This document shows, piece after piece, positions 40,783 through 48,871 of a DNA stretch of 64,000 bases (position 1 is its first letter; each line of letters begins with the position of its first letter). Both the position numbers and the translations under genes were made by a program. Source of the stretch: Streptomyces pilosus (GTDB taxonomy: Bacteria; Actinomycetota; Actinomycetes; Streptomycetales; Streptomycetaceae); the NCBI RefSeq assembly GCF_014649835.1, contig NZ_BMTU01000006.1, forward strand, positions 402,536-466,535, given 5' to 3'. A model generated the notes under the pieces. The model searched no databases. It was given only the letters and a program-made list of their open reading frames with translations, and was not told the DNA's origin.

Positions 40783-41430
40783 TCAGTCCTCGTCGGCGAG
40801 GATCAGGTACAGATTCTTGCGGGCGTCGTTGATGACGGCGAGGGCCTTCTCCCGCTGCCCCTTGCTGCCCGTCTTCCAGACCTGCCCGAAGGCTTCCATC
40901 AGCCCGAAGCCGGCCTGCCGGATCTCGCTCAGCGCCTCCCAGTCGACGCCGCGCGAGGCCTCCTCCCAGGGCGCCTCGGGGCCCTCCTCGGCGGCCGTCC
41001 GGCCCGCGCCGGTGAGGGAGAACAGCTTCTTGCCGCCCTCGGACTCGCTGATGATCAGGCCCTCGTCCTCCAGGAGCTGCAGCGTGGGGTACACCGATCC
41101 GGGGCTGGGCTTCCACGCCCCGCCGCTGCGCTCGGCGATCTCCTGGATCATCTCGTAGCCGTGCATGGGGCGGTCCCTCAGCAGGGCCAGGATCGAGGCC
41201 CGTACGTCACCGCGCCGGGCCCTCCCCCTCGGCCCCCCGCGTCCGCGCCCGCCCCAGGGGCCGCCATGGCCGAATCCGGGACCGAACGGACCACCGGGAC
41301 CGCCCGGGCCCCCCGGACCGAAGGGCCCGAAGGCCGCCCGCGGCCGGTCGAAGTCGTCCCGGCCGCCCCGCGGACCGCCGTGACCGTGTCCATGCCCGTG
41401 CTCGTAGCCGTGTGTACGCATCGCCACCAC
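40783..41430 (-). CDS. PadR-family regulator with His/Gly-rich N-terminal extension
   Basis: A 215-residue PadR protein. The first 75 residues are unusual: HGYEHGHGHGHGGPRGG followed by Phe/Gly/Pro repeats (FGPFGPGGPGGPGGPFGPGFG). The winged helix then follows (GDVRASILALLRDRPMHGYEMIQEIAERSGGAWKPSPGSVYPTLQLLEDEGLIISESEGGKKLFSLTGAG), with a C-terminal dimerisation helix. The His run could bind a divalent metal. Start GTG 41430 or, slightly better spaced from AAGGGA, ATG 41421. Targets are unknown; autoregulation through CGATATATCG upstream is likely. Confidence 0.88.
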   Translation of the reverse strand: MVAMRTHGYEHGHGHGHGGPRGGRDDFDRPRAAFGPFGPGGPGGPGGPFGPGFGHGGPWGGRGRGGPRGRARRGDVRASILALLRDRPMHGYEMIQEIAERSGGAWKPSPGSVYPTLQLLEDEGLIISESEGGKKLFSLTGAGRTAAEEGPEAPWEEASRGVDWEALSEIRQAGFGLMEAFGQVWKTGSKGQREKALAVINDARKNLYLILADED

Positions 41431-41464
41431 TTCCCTTCACTCGTGATCTGTCGCGATGCTTCAA

Positions 41465-41474
41465 CGATATATCG
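41465..41474. promoter_or_regulatory. Palindrome upstream of the PadR gene
   Basis: CGATATATCG, a perfect AT-rich 10-bp palindrome in an otherwise GC-rich region, 35 bases upstream of the PadR start. Candidate PadR operator and -10 region. Confidence 0.45.
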
Positions 41475-41613
41475 GGAGCGCTCGTCCGGCAAGGCGTCCG
41501 AGGAGCAAAGACGGAAAGGGGGGAGGAAACGGTCCGGCACGTCACCGACAGCGGTCCAGCCGTCGCCGATTGGCCTTCGCCCGCGGTTTCCCGCAGCCCT
41601 TACGGTCGGCACC

Positions 41614-42423
41614 ATGCGGATTCGAATCGTCGACGCCTTCACCGACCGGCCCTTCGCCGGCAACCCCGCCGGGGTACTCCTCCTGGACGCCTTCCCCGAC
41701 GACGACTGGATGCAGAACGTCGCCCTGGAGATCAACCACGCCGAGACCGCCTTCGCCCACCCCCTCCCCGCCGGCGGCGACGCGGACTGGGCGCTGCGCT
41801 GGTTCACCCCGGCCACCGAGGTCGCGATGTGCGGCCACGCGACCCTGGCCACCGCGCACGTCCTGCACGGCACCGGCGCGCACGAGGGACCGGTGCGGTT
41901 CGCCACACGCAGCGGTGTGCTCGTCGCGAGCCCCGGCGGGGACGGCGCCGTCACGCTGGACTTCCCCACGGCCCCGCTCACCGCGGTCGAGGTCCCGCAG
42001 GGCCTCGCGCGGGCACTGGGCGCCGCTCCCCGTACGGCCTTCGACACCGGCCCGAACGTCGGGGACCTGCTGGTCGAGGTCGCCGACGAGCGGACCGTGC
42101 ACGCCCTGCGCCCCGACCTCGCGGCCCTGGCCGCCCACTCCGAACGCGGCGTCATCGCCACCGCCCGGGCCGAGAACCCCGGCCTCGGCTACGACTTCGT
42201 CTCCCGCTGCTTCTTCCCGAACGTCGGCATCGACGAGGACCCGGTCACCGGCAGCGCGCACACCGCGCTGGCCCCCTACTGGTCCGAGCGCCTCGGCCGC
42301 ACCGCCCTCACCGGCCTCCAGGCCTCGGCGCGCTCCGGCCGTGTCCGCACCGAGGTGCGGGGCGGGCGCACCCTGCTGACCGGGCGGGCCGTGACCGTCA
42401 TCGAAGGCGACCTGCTGCTCTGA
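41614..42423 (+). CDS. PhzF-family isomerase/epimerase-like protein
   Basis: A 269-residue protein with the diaminopimelate-epimerase-like fold: VDAFTDRPFAGNPAGVLLLD (8-27), the catalytic Glu in INHAETAFAHP (about residue 44), WFTPATEVAMCGHATLATAHVL, and the C-terminal RCFFPNVGIDEDPVTGSAHTALAPYW. Glu45 of PhzF has its counterpart here, so isomerase activity is plausible. No phenazine genes are nearby, so the role is housekeeping or unknown. ATG 41614 lies seven bases after TACGGT, a likely leaderless start. Confidence 0.9.
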   Translation: MRIRIVDAFTDRPFAGNPAGVLLLDAFPDDDWMQNVALEINHAETAFAHPLPAGGDADWALRWFTPATEVAMCGHATLATAHVLHGTGAHEGPVRFATRSGVLVASPGGDGAVTLDFPTAPLTAVEVPQGLARALGAAPRTAFDTGPNVGDLLVEVADERTVHALRPDLAALAAHSERGVIATARAENPGLGYDFVSRCFFPNVGIDEDPVTGSAHTALAPYWSERLGRTALTGLQASARSGRVRTEVRGGRTLLTGRAVTVIEGDLLL

Positions 42424-42432
42424 CCCCGCCAC

Positions 42433-42458
42433 GGCGCGGGGGCCCGCTCCCCCGCGCC
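42433..42458. terminator. Bidirectional terminator hairpin
   Basis: GGCGCGGGGG / CCCCCGCGCC perfect 10-bp stem with a six-base loop, between the convergent PhzF and CPBP genes. Confidence 0.7.
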
Positions 42459-42465
42459 GCGCCGC

Positions 42466-43278
42466 TCACGCCGTCGGCAGCCAGTCCACCCTGCCGGCCA
42501 GCAGCGCGTACCCGACGAACGCCCCGATGTCGAGCAGTGTGTGCGCCACCACCAGCGGCCCGACACGGCCCCAGCGCCGGTACAGGTACACGAACACCAC
42601 GCCCATGACCATGTTGCCGACGAAACCGCCGATGCCCTGGTAGAGGTGGTACAAGCCGCGCAGCAGGGAACTGCCCGCCATGGCGGCGCCCGGGGACCAG
42701 CCCAGCTGGTCGAGACGGCGCAGCAGGTAGGCGAGGACGATGACCTCCTCGACGATCGAGTTCTGCAGCGCCGAGAGGATCAGGACGGGGTACTTCCACC
42801 ACACCTCGGGCAGCGCCTCCGGCACCACGGTGAGGTTGAAGCCCAGTCCGCGCATGGCCAGGTAGAAGGCGATGCCGCTGCTGCCGATGACCGCCGCGAC
42901 CGCCGCCCCGCGCCCGAGGTCGGACCACGGGCGGGTGCGGTCGAAGCCGAGGGCGCGCAGTCCGACGCCCTCCCGCAGCAGGAAGTGCGCGACCAGCGCC
43001 ACGGGGACGAGCGCCGTGGTGATGCCGAAGAGCTGCCAGGCCAGGTCCAGCCAGGGGCGGCCCGGCGCGGCCGAGGCGTTCAGGGTGGCGGCCTGGTCCT
43101 TGAGTCCGCCCGGTTTCGTCACCGAGCCGACGAAGCTGATCAGCGCGGAGACCCCGCTCGCGCCCAGCGAGAGCGCGAGCACCAGCAGCGTCTCGTTGCG
43201 GAGCGTCGTCCGTGACGGCCTCCGCTCGGGAAGGGAATCGGCCCCCGGGCCCGCCTCCGCCTGCACACCTGCCTCCAC
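42466..43278 (-). CDS. CPBP-family intramembrane protease
   Basis: A 270-residue membrane protein of the Rce1/CPBP (ABI) family with about seven or eight hydrophobic segments. The motifs are NSIVEEVIVLAYLLRRL (Glu-Glu), LLRGLYHLYQGIGGF (conserved His) and VVAHTLLDIGAFVGY (His-x3-Asp), so the metal/Glu-His active site is intact. Related proteins cleave prenylated or lipid-linked peptides or give bacteriocin immunity. The start is GTG 43278. An ACCGATCGGT palindrome (43282-43291) lies just upstream and may be an operator. Confidence 0.87.
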   Translation of the reverse strand: MEAGVQAEAGPGADSLPERRPSRTTLRNETLLVLALSLGASGVSALISFVGSVTKPGGLKDQAATLNASAAPGRPWLDLAWQLFGITTALVPVALVAHFLLREGVGLRALGFDRTRPWSDLGRGAAVAAVIGSSGIAFYLAMRGLGFNLTVVPEALPEVWWKYPVLILSALQNSIVEEVIVLAYLLRRLDQLGWSPGAAMAGSSLLRGLYHLYQGIGGFVGNMVMGVVFVYLYRRWGRVGPLVVAHTLLDIGAFVGYALLAGRVDWLPTA

Positions 43279-43347
43279 ATCACCGATCGGTCCGATCAGT
43301 ATGAGGGCAGCGGCTGTGGGCCCCGGCCCGGGGTCGTGCCGCGGGTA

Positions 43348-44865
43348 TCAGCCCGTGGGCACCGGTTCCGGCAGCCCCACCGGCCAGGTGTGCACCGGGT
43401 CTCCCTGTGCCGTCAGCTCGCGGTAGCGGCGGGTGGTGGCGGCCAGGGCGGCCTCACGGCTGAGCCCCAGGTCGAGGGCCCGGTGGAAGGTGGCGGCCTG
43501 CCAGGTCGCGCCGTTCACCCGGCGCCGGCAGCGCTCCTCGATCACGCCGAGGTACAGGTCGCGGTCGGCGGGCTCGATGCCCCACGCGTCCAGTCCCGCC
43601 TCGGCGAGCGGCAGCAGCTCGTCCCGTACGAGGGTGACCGCGTCCACCTCCCCCAGGCCGCCGAGGCGGCCGCGCCGGGGCCAGGTGAAGCGGGCGTCGA
43701 TGCCGTGTTTGCAGGCGGCGTCGAAGTTGGCGGCCGCGGCCTCGAAGGGCAGCCGGGTCCACACCGGGCGGCTGTCCTCGGCGAGGGCCCGGACGACCCC
43801 GTAGTAGAAGGCCGCGTTGGCGATGACGTCGGTGATGGTGGGTCCCGCGGGCAGCACGCGGTTCTCCACCCGCAGGTGGGGGACGCCGTCGGCGATGCCG
43901 TAGACCGGGCGGTTCCAGCGGTAGACGGTGCCGTTGTGCAGGACGAGTTCGGCGAGGGAGGGGACGCCGCCCCGGTCCAGCACCTCCAGCGGGTCCTCGT
44001 CGTCGCAGATGGGCAGCAGGGCCGGGTAGTAGCGCAGGTTCTCCTCGAAGAGGTCGAACGCCGACGTCACCCACCGCTCCCCGAACCAGGTGCGCGGCCG
44101 CACGCCCTGGGCCTGCAGCTCGGGCGGCCGGGTGTCGGTGGACTGCTGGAACAGCGGGGGCCGGGACTCCCGCCACAGTTCACGGCCGAACAGGAACGGC
44201 GAGTTGGCGCCGACGGCGATCTGCGCGGCGGCCACCGCCTGCGCCGCGTTCCACACGCCGGCGAACCGCTCCGGTGTCACCTGGAGGTGCAGCTGCACCG
44301 AGGTGCAGGCGGCCTCGGGGGCGATGGACTTCGAGGTGCAGGAGAGGTGTTCCACACCGTCGATGTCGAGGGTGAAGTCCTCACCGCGCGCTGCCACGAT
44401 CTGATCGTTGAGCAGTGCGTAGCGGTCGACGGCGGAAAGGTTGGAGGAGACCAGGTCGTCCCGGTCCAGTGTCGGCAGAATGCCGATCATCACGATGCCC
44501 GCGTCCACCTCACCGGCTTTTCGGTCGGCATAGGCGAGGGAGGTGCGCAGTTCCTCGTCGAGCCGGTCGAATACCCTGCCGCTCAATCGGTGCGGCGCGA
44601 TGTTCACTTCCAGGTTGAACATCGCGAGCTCCGTTTGGAAGTCCCGGCTGGCGATGCGTTCCAGGACTTGCGCATTCAACATTTTCGGCATGCCGTCGTC
44701 GCCGGTGAGATTCAGTTCGATCTCCAGCCCCATCAGGTTCTTGGGGCGGTCGAACCGCTTCTCCGCCAGGAGTCGCTCCAGTGCCGTCAGGCAACTGCGG
44801 AGCTTCTCGCGGTAGCGCTGGCGATCGGACAGGTCGAACTGACCTGCCACGACCTTTTCCCCCAT
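43348..44865 (-). CDS. Glutamate-cysteine ligase family protein (GCS2-type)
   Basis: A 505-residue ATP-grasp-like carboxylate-amine ligase. LMGLEIELNLTGDDGMPKMLN near residue 45 carries the metal-binding Glu residues. SCTSKSIAPEAACTSVQLHLQV and RVENRVLPAGPTITDVIANAAFYYG are typical of the actinobacterial GCS2 branch. It should join Glu, or another acid, to an amino compound. Streptomyces makes mycothiol, so a glutathione role is unlikely; ergothioneine-type EgtA or an unidentified ligase is possible. ATG 44865 follows GGAGGGACG. Confidence 0.83.
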   Translation of the reverse strand: MGEKVVAGQFDLSDRQRYREKLRSCLTALERLLAEKRFDRPKNLMGLEIELNLTGDDGMPKMLNAQVLERIASRDFQTELAMFNLEVNIAPHRLSGRVFDRLDEELRTSLAYADRKAGEVDAGIVMIGILPTLDRDDLVSSNLSAVDRYALLNDQIVAARGEDFTLDIDGVEHLSCTSKSIAPEAACTSVQLHLQVTPERFAGVWNAAQAVAAAQIAVGANSPFLFGRELWRESRPPLFQQSTDTRPPELQAQGVRPRTWFGERWVTSAFDLFEENLRYYPALLPICDDEDPLEVLDRGGVPSLAELVLHNGTVYRWNRPVYGIADGVPHLRVENRVLPAGPTITDVIANAAFYYGVVRALAEDSRPVWTRLPFEAAAANFDAACKHGIDARFTWPRRGRLGGLGEVDAVTLVRDELLPLAEAGLDAWGIEPADRDLYLGVIEERCRRRVNGATWQAATFHRALDLGLSREAALAATTRRYRELTAQGDPVHTWPVGLPEPVPTG

Positions 44866-45423
44866 CGAAGCGTCCCTCCTCGGATGGGCGGACCGAAGAA
44901 CGGCCGCCGGGGTCCCGGTCCACAAGGGAGGATGCCCCGCGGATGCGATCGATAACGTCCCGCGGCGGGCTGTCAGCCGCTAGTCTGACCGAAGGTGACC
45001 AGTGGCACATTCACGGGGCATGGCGCGGCCCGCGCGGCGGCGCCGGTTACGAGCTCGTGAAAAACGCCGATGAGAATGGGCCGACCGCTTCACGGCCGTT
45101 ATACGAGGTCACCGACCTGCGACCCTCCCGTAATCGGGATTATTCCCGCATTTCACCGGCCAGAAGTACCCTTGCCCGCCGGGTCGGAAACAGCTAGACG
45201 AAACATAGGCCGAACACCCGTCGTATAAACTTCGCCCACAAGGCAGAAGGCTGGCCCGCGGTCGAGTGATCCAGCCGAGAGGCGGCGTGCGGCAATCCTC
45301 ACCCCCGTCTCCCGCGCTCAGACCCCGGCCCCTGCCTCTTGACCTTCGCGAGCTGACAGCGCCGTCCGCCCCGCCCCGCCACGCCCTCGTGCCACTGTGC
45401 CTTCGAATGAGAGGCGACCCACC
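44866..45423. other. Long intergenic region, lower GC in part
   Basis: 558 bases with no convincing gene between divergent genes. Bases 45045-45245 are visibly less GC-rich than the rest (runs such as GTCGTATAAACTTCG). TATAAA near 45226 could be a promoter element for the downstream hypothetical gene, but no -35 is clear. An sRNA cannot be excluded. Confidence 0.5.
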
Positions 45424-46008
45424 ATGCCGCTGCATGTCCCCCCGGCTCCCGCGCCCGCACTGCGTTCCGTCCTGACCGCGCTCTCCTCGCCGACCGCGGT
45501 ACGAGAGGCGCGAACCCCCTCCCTGCTCGGCGTCCAGGGCCCCGCCTCGCCCGAGCTGCCCCTTCCGGTGCACGTCCTGGACCGGGTCACCGCCGACGTC
45601 GGGACCGCGACCCGGCTGGCCGGGTGGCGCTTCCTGATCCGCGCCGGCGACCGGGCGGTGGCCGCTGCGGACACCGTGCTCACGGCCGACGGCTGGGCCT
45701 TCTCCCGCTTCTTCGAGGGGCCGTACATCGCCTCCACCGAACTCGCCCTGCGGCAGGCCGAGGCCATGACGCAGCCCTACCAGCCCCGGCTGCTGTCGGT
45801 ACCCGGCCTCTACATGCTGACGCTCTGGCTGCACGCCGACCCCACCGCGGACGGCTCCACCGGCCACCCGGCCGCCACCGATCTGCTGGTCCCGCTCGCA
45901 CCCGCTCCCCCCGGCATCGCCGCGCACCGACCGCACCGGGTCACCGACCTGCTGCCGGTGCTGACGCACCGGGTGACCCCGACCCGTCTGCTCGGATCAC
46001 CGGCCTGA
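45424..46008 (+). CDS. Conserved hypothetical protein
   Basis: A 194-residue soluble protein that I associate with Streptomyces hypotheticals. Its core (VHVLDRVTADVGTATRLAGWRFLIRAGDRAVAAADTVLTADGWAFSRFFEGPYIASTELALRQAEAM) looks like an alpha/beta domain. GLYMLTLWLHAD is a hydrophobic strand, not a membrane helix. No catalytic motif is evident. ATG 45424 follows GAGAGGCG. The opposite strand is also open here but lacks such regular amphipathic structure. Confidence 0.72.
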   Translation: MPLHVPPAPAPALRSVLTALSSPTAVREARTPSLLGVQGPASPELPLPVHVLDRVTADVGTATRLAGWRFLIRAGDRAVAAADTVLTADGWAFSRFFEGPYIASTELALRQAEAMTQPYQPRLLSVPGLYMLTLWLHADPTADGSTGHPAATDLLVPLAPAPPGIAAHRPHRVTDLLPVLTHRVTPTRLLGSPA

Positions 46009-46322
46009 CCTCCCGTCCCGCACCCCGCCCCGGTACCTCCGGGGCGGGGTGCGCCCCTGTGCGGGCCAGGGGACTAGCCCCATCAGGCCACGGTGAACCA
46101 CCCGAAGGGACAGTGCAGTTGGGATGAACCGTCCGCGCGGGTGATGCGTCATCACCCTGTGAGGAGCGGTGCCGCGAAATCCCTGCGGAACGTCGTCCGT
46201 GGGGCAACACTGGTTTCCGACCGACCTATCGCCAACGGGGGGCGGCCATGAACGAAGCTTCACGCCGCACAACTGACACGACAGCCGACTCACAGGTCAC
46301 CACAGAGCGAGAGATCCCACCC
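46009..46322. other. Intergenic region with inverted repeat
   Basis: 314 bases before the DUF5999 gene. It holds a near-terminator GC-rich repeat just after the preceding stop and the palindrome at 46139-46157. GACCTATCG near 46221 may be part of a promoter. Confidence 0.5.
46139..46157. promoter_or_regulatory. 19-bp inverted repeat upstream of the DUF5999 gene
   Basis: GGGTGATG-CGT-CATCACCC with perfect 8-bp arms. It matches no operator I know, and lies about 110 bases before the first possible start codon of the gene (46248). Confidence 0.45.
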
Positions 46323-46523
46323 ATGTGCCAGCACCAGCCACCGTGCCCCTCAGCCGACTCCGCCGACCGGGAGTCCGCCCGCCTCGCGGCGCACCACCCG
46401 GAGCAGGGCTGGAGCCTGCTGTGCAACGGTGTCGTGCTCTTCGAGGACACCGGCGAACTCCTGCCCGACGGCAGGATCATCGCCCCGCAGCGCCCCCGGG
46501 GCGCCAGCCTGACCACCGCCTGA
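46323..46523 (+). CDS. DUF5999 small protein
   Basis: A 66-residue protein of the Streptomyces DUF5999 type. MCQHQPPCPSADSADRESARLAAHHPEQGWSLLCNGVVLFEDTGELLPDG has Cys2, His3, Cys8 and Cys34, suggesting a metal site. The family usually starts at this ATG, but an upstream in-frame ATG at 46248, behind GGGGGGCGG, would add 25 polar residues. Function unknown; such proteins are abundant and conserved in the genus. Confidence 0.75.
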   Translation: MCQHQPPCPSADSADRESARLAAHHPEQGWSLLCNGVVLFEDTGELLPDGRIIAPQRPRGASLTTA

Positions 46524-46677
46524 GAACGTCCGGGCGGAGAGCCCGCCCGGGCGGCCACGGGGCCGGACCGCGCGAGCGCCTTCCGCGAACCGGCCCCGAC
46601 GCACGCCCGGAGCGGACCGGCCGGACCGGGCCGGCGGGCCCGACGACCGCCCCGCTCCGCGCCCTATCGTGACCCGC

Positions 46678-47073
46678 ATGCAGTCCTACACGATCGGCCA
46701 GGCAGCGAAGCTGCTCGGAGTGAGCCCGGACACCGCCCGCCGCTGGGCGGACGCGGGGCGCCTCACCACCCACCGCGACGACGCCGGACGGCGGCTCGTC
46801 GACGGACGGGACCTCGCCGCGTTCTCCGTCGAACTCGCCAGGGCGGGTGCCGCCGAGGAGGACACCCCGTACACCTCCGCCCGCAACGCCTTCCCCGGCA
46901 TCGTCACGGCGATCAAGCTCGGTGACGTCGCCGCCCAGGTGGAGATCCAGGCGGGTCCGCACCGTCTGGTCTCGCTGCTCACCCGGGAGGCCGTCGAGGA
47001 GCTGGGGCTGGAGGTCGGCGTGGAGGCCACCGCACGCGTGAAGTCGACAAACGTGCATATCGACCGCACCTGA
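46678..47073 (+). CDS. HTH-TOBE molybdenum-responsive regulator-like protein
   Basis: A 131-residue protein with an excisionase/MerR-type helix-turn-helix (TIGQAAKLLGVSPDTARRWADAGRLTTHRDDAGRRLVDGRDLAAF, 4-49). A single TOBE/Mop domain follows (ARNAFPGIVTAIKLGDVAAQVEIQAGPHRLVSLLTREAVEELGLEVGVEATARVKSTNVHI, 68-128) that binds molybdate or tungstate. This is a compact, ModE-like regulator of a different architecture. ATG 46678 follows TATCGT by seven bases, a leaderless layout. It lies directly upstream of modABC, so it probably senses molybdate and controls that operon. Confidence 0.88.
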   Translation: MQSYTIGQAAKLLGVSPDTARRWADAGRLTTHRDDAGRRLVDGRDLAAFSVELARAGAAEEDTPYTSARNAFPGIVTAIKLGDVAAQVEIQAGPHRLVSLLTREAVEELGLEVGVEATARVKSTNVHIDRT

Positions 47074-47141
47074 AGCACCCTGTCCCGCACATCCCGCCCT
47101 ACGCACATGCGAGCGTGATTGCCTGCACACCTTGCTTCTGC

Positions 47142-47162
47142 GAGGACACAGGCGATGTCCTC
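47142..47162. promoter_or_regulatory. Inverted repeat in the mod promoter region
   Basis: GAGGACA-N7-TGTCCTC, perfect 7-bp arms, upstream of a TATGAT -10 box (47179-47184). It covers the -35 region of the presumed modABC promoter, so it may be the operator for the HTH-TOBE protein. Confidence 0.5.
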
Positions 47163-47240
47163 CTGGCAGATGCGTCGGTATGATCGGCGTAGCGGGAGGG
47201 CTCCGGGCTCGTCCTCCCACCACCGAGGGAGTCTTCCGAG

Positions 47241-48047
47241 ATGACGCGTCGTGCGCGCCGGACCCGTGTGTCCCGCCGGATCGCCGGTTTCGGCGCCGTC
47301 GCCGCGCTGGCGCTGAGCGGCTGTTCCCCGTCGGACTCGGGATCACCCGGCGGAGCCGGCGGTGACGCGGTCACCGGGACGGTCACCGTGTTCGCGGCCA
47401 GTTCCCTGAAGGAGTCCTTCACGGAACTGGCCGGACGGTTCGAGAAGGAACACCCGGGGGCCGAGGTCGCCTTCAACTTCAGCGGCAGCGACTCCCTGGC
47501 GGCCGGCATCAACAACGGCGCCCCCGCCGACGTCTTCGCCGCGGCCAGCGCGAAGACGATGAAGCTCGTCACCGACGAGGGCCGCACGGCGGGCGGCCCG
47601 CGCACGTTCGTCCGCAACCGGCTGCAGATCGCCACCGCGCCGGGCAACCCGCACGGCATCCGGACACTGAAGGACCTGACCGCGCCCGGCCTGAAGGTCG
47701 TGCTGTGCGACCGGACGGTCCCCTGCGGCGCCGCCGCGCAGACCGCGCTCGCCGCGGGCGGCGCCGGACTCACCCCCGTCTCCTACGAGCAGGACGTCAA
47801 GAGCGCCCTCACGAAGGTCCAGCTGAAGGAGGCGGACGCCGCCCTCGTGTACGGCACGGATGTCCACGCGGCCGGTGACAAGGTGGAGGGCGTGCACTTC
47901 CCCGAATCCGCCGAGGCCGTCAACGACTACCCGATCGCCCGGCTCGAAGACGCTCCGAACCCGTCGGCGGCGAAGGCGTTCGTGGAGCTGGTCACCTCCG
48001 CGGAAGGCCGGAAGGTCCTCGTCCGGGCGGGATTCCTGGAACCGTGA
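47241..48047 (+). CDS. modA: Molybdate ABC transporter substrate-binding lipoprotein
   Basis: A 268-residue binding protein. The signal peptide ends in a lipobox LSGC (residues 27-30). The mature protein begins VTVFAASSLKESFTELAGRFEKEHPGAEVAFNFSGSDSLAAGINNGAPADVFAAAS, the ModA pattern with Ser residues that hold the oxyanion. CDRTVPCGAAAQTAL lies in the hinge and DAALVYGTDV completes the site. It captures molybdate outside the membrane for ModB/ModC. ATG 47241, with GAGGGAG upstream. The next gene overlaps its stop. Confidence 0.95.
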   Translation: MTRRARRTRVSRRIAGFGAVAALALSGCSPSDSGSPGGAGGDAVTGTVTVFAASSLKESFTELAGRFEKEHPGAEVAFNFSGSDSLAAGINNGAPADVFAAASAKTMKLVTDEGRTAGGPRTFVRNRLQIATAPGNPHGIRTLKDLTAPGLKVVLCDRTVPCGAAAQTALAAGGAGLTPVSYEQDVKSALTKVQLKEADAALVYGTDVHAAGDKVEGVHFPESAEAVNDYPIARLEDAPNPSAAKAFVELVTSAEGRKVLVRAGFLEP

Positions 48048-48871
48048 CCACCGGCAGGCAGGCGTCCCGGAAGGCGCACCCCCGCACGCCCGGCCGCGGC
48101 GTCCCCCTCGCCCTCCTCGTCCCCGCCCTGCTGGGCCTGGCGTTCCTCCTGGTGCCCCTGCTCGCTCTGCTCCTGCGGGCCCCCTGGCGCAGTCTGCCCG
48201 AGCAGCTGACCAGCCCCGCGGTGTGGGAGGCGCTGCGCCTGTCGCTGGTGTGCGCCACCACGGCGACCGCGCTGAGCCTGGTCGTCGGAGTACCCCTGGC
48301 GTGGCTGCTGGCCCGTGCGGACTTCCCCGGACGCGGCCTCGTCCGCGCCCTGGTGACGCTCCCGCTGGTCCTGCCCCCGGTGGTGGGCGGAGTGGCCCTG
48401 CTGCTGGCGCTCGGCCGCAACGGCGTCGTCGGCCAGTGGCTGGACGCGTGGTTCGGCATCACCCTGCCGTTCACCACGACGGGCGTCGTCCTCGCCGAGA
48501 CGTTCGTGGCGATGCCGTTCCTCGTCATCAGCGTCGAGGGCACGCTGCGGGCCGCCGACCCGCGCTACGAGGAGGCGGCCACGACCCTGGGCGCCTCCCG
48601 CTTCACGGCGTTCCGCCGCGTCACCCTGCCCCTGATCGCCCCCGGCGTCGCCGCCGGCGCGGTACTGGCCTGGGCGCGGGCCCTCGGGGAGTTCGGCGCG
48701 ACCATCACCTTCGCCGGGAACTTCCCCGGCCGCACCCAGACCATGCCGCTCGCGGTCTACCTCGCCCTGCAGAGCGACCCGGCCGCCGCGATCGCCCTCA
48801 GCCTGGTCCTGCTGGCGGTGTCCGTCGCCGTCCTGGCCGGGCTGCGGGACCGCTGGATGAGGGCCGTGTGA
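48044..48871 (+). CDS. modB: Molybdate ABC transporter permease
   Basis: A 275-residue permease with about six transmembrane helices. The EAA loop is EEAATTLGASRFTAFRRVTLPLIAPGVAAGAVLAWARALGEFGATITFAG (about 177-226). FGATITFAGNFPGRTQTMPLAVYLALQ is a ModB hallmark. The GTG start at 48044 overlaps the modA stop as GTGA, and the end overlaps modC in the same way, so all three are coupled. Confidence 0.95.
   Translation: MTTGRQASRKAHPRTPGRGVPLALLVPALLGLAFLLVPLLALLLRAPWRSLPEQLTSPAVWEALRLSLVCATTATALSLVVGVPLAWLLARADFPGRGLVRALVTLPLVLPPVVGGVALLLALGRNGVVGQWLDAWFGITLPFTTTGVVLAETFVAMPFLVISVEGTLRAADPRYEEAATTLGASRFTAFRRVTLPLIAPGVAAGAVLAWARALGEFGATITFAGNFPGRTQTMPLAVYLALQSDPAAAIALSLVLLAVSVAVLAGLRDRWMRAV

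Noticed and set aside
45109..45969. A 286-codon minus-strand frame opposite the hypothetical protein at 45424-46008
   Set aside because: Arg/Gly-rich and lacking structure, whereas the plus-strand frame has a good ribosome-binding site and regular secondary-structure pattern.
47101..47240. Moco riboswitch upstream of modA
   Set aside because: The conserved core of that RNA class is not recognisable; a protein operator is a simpler reading.
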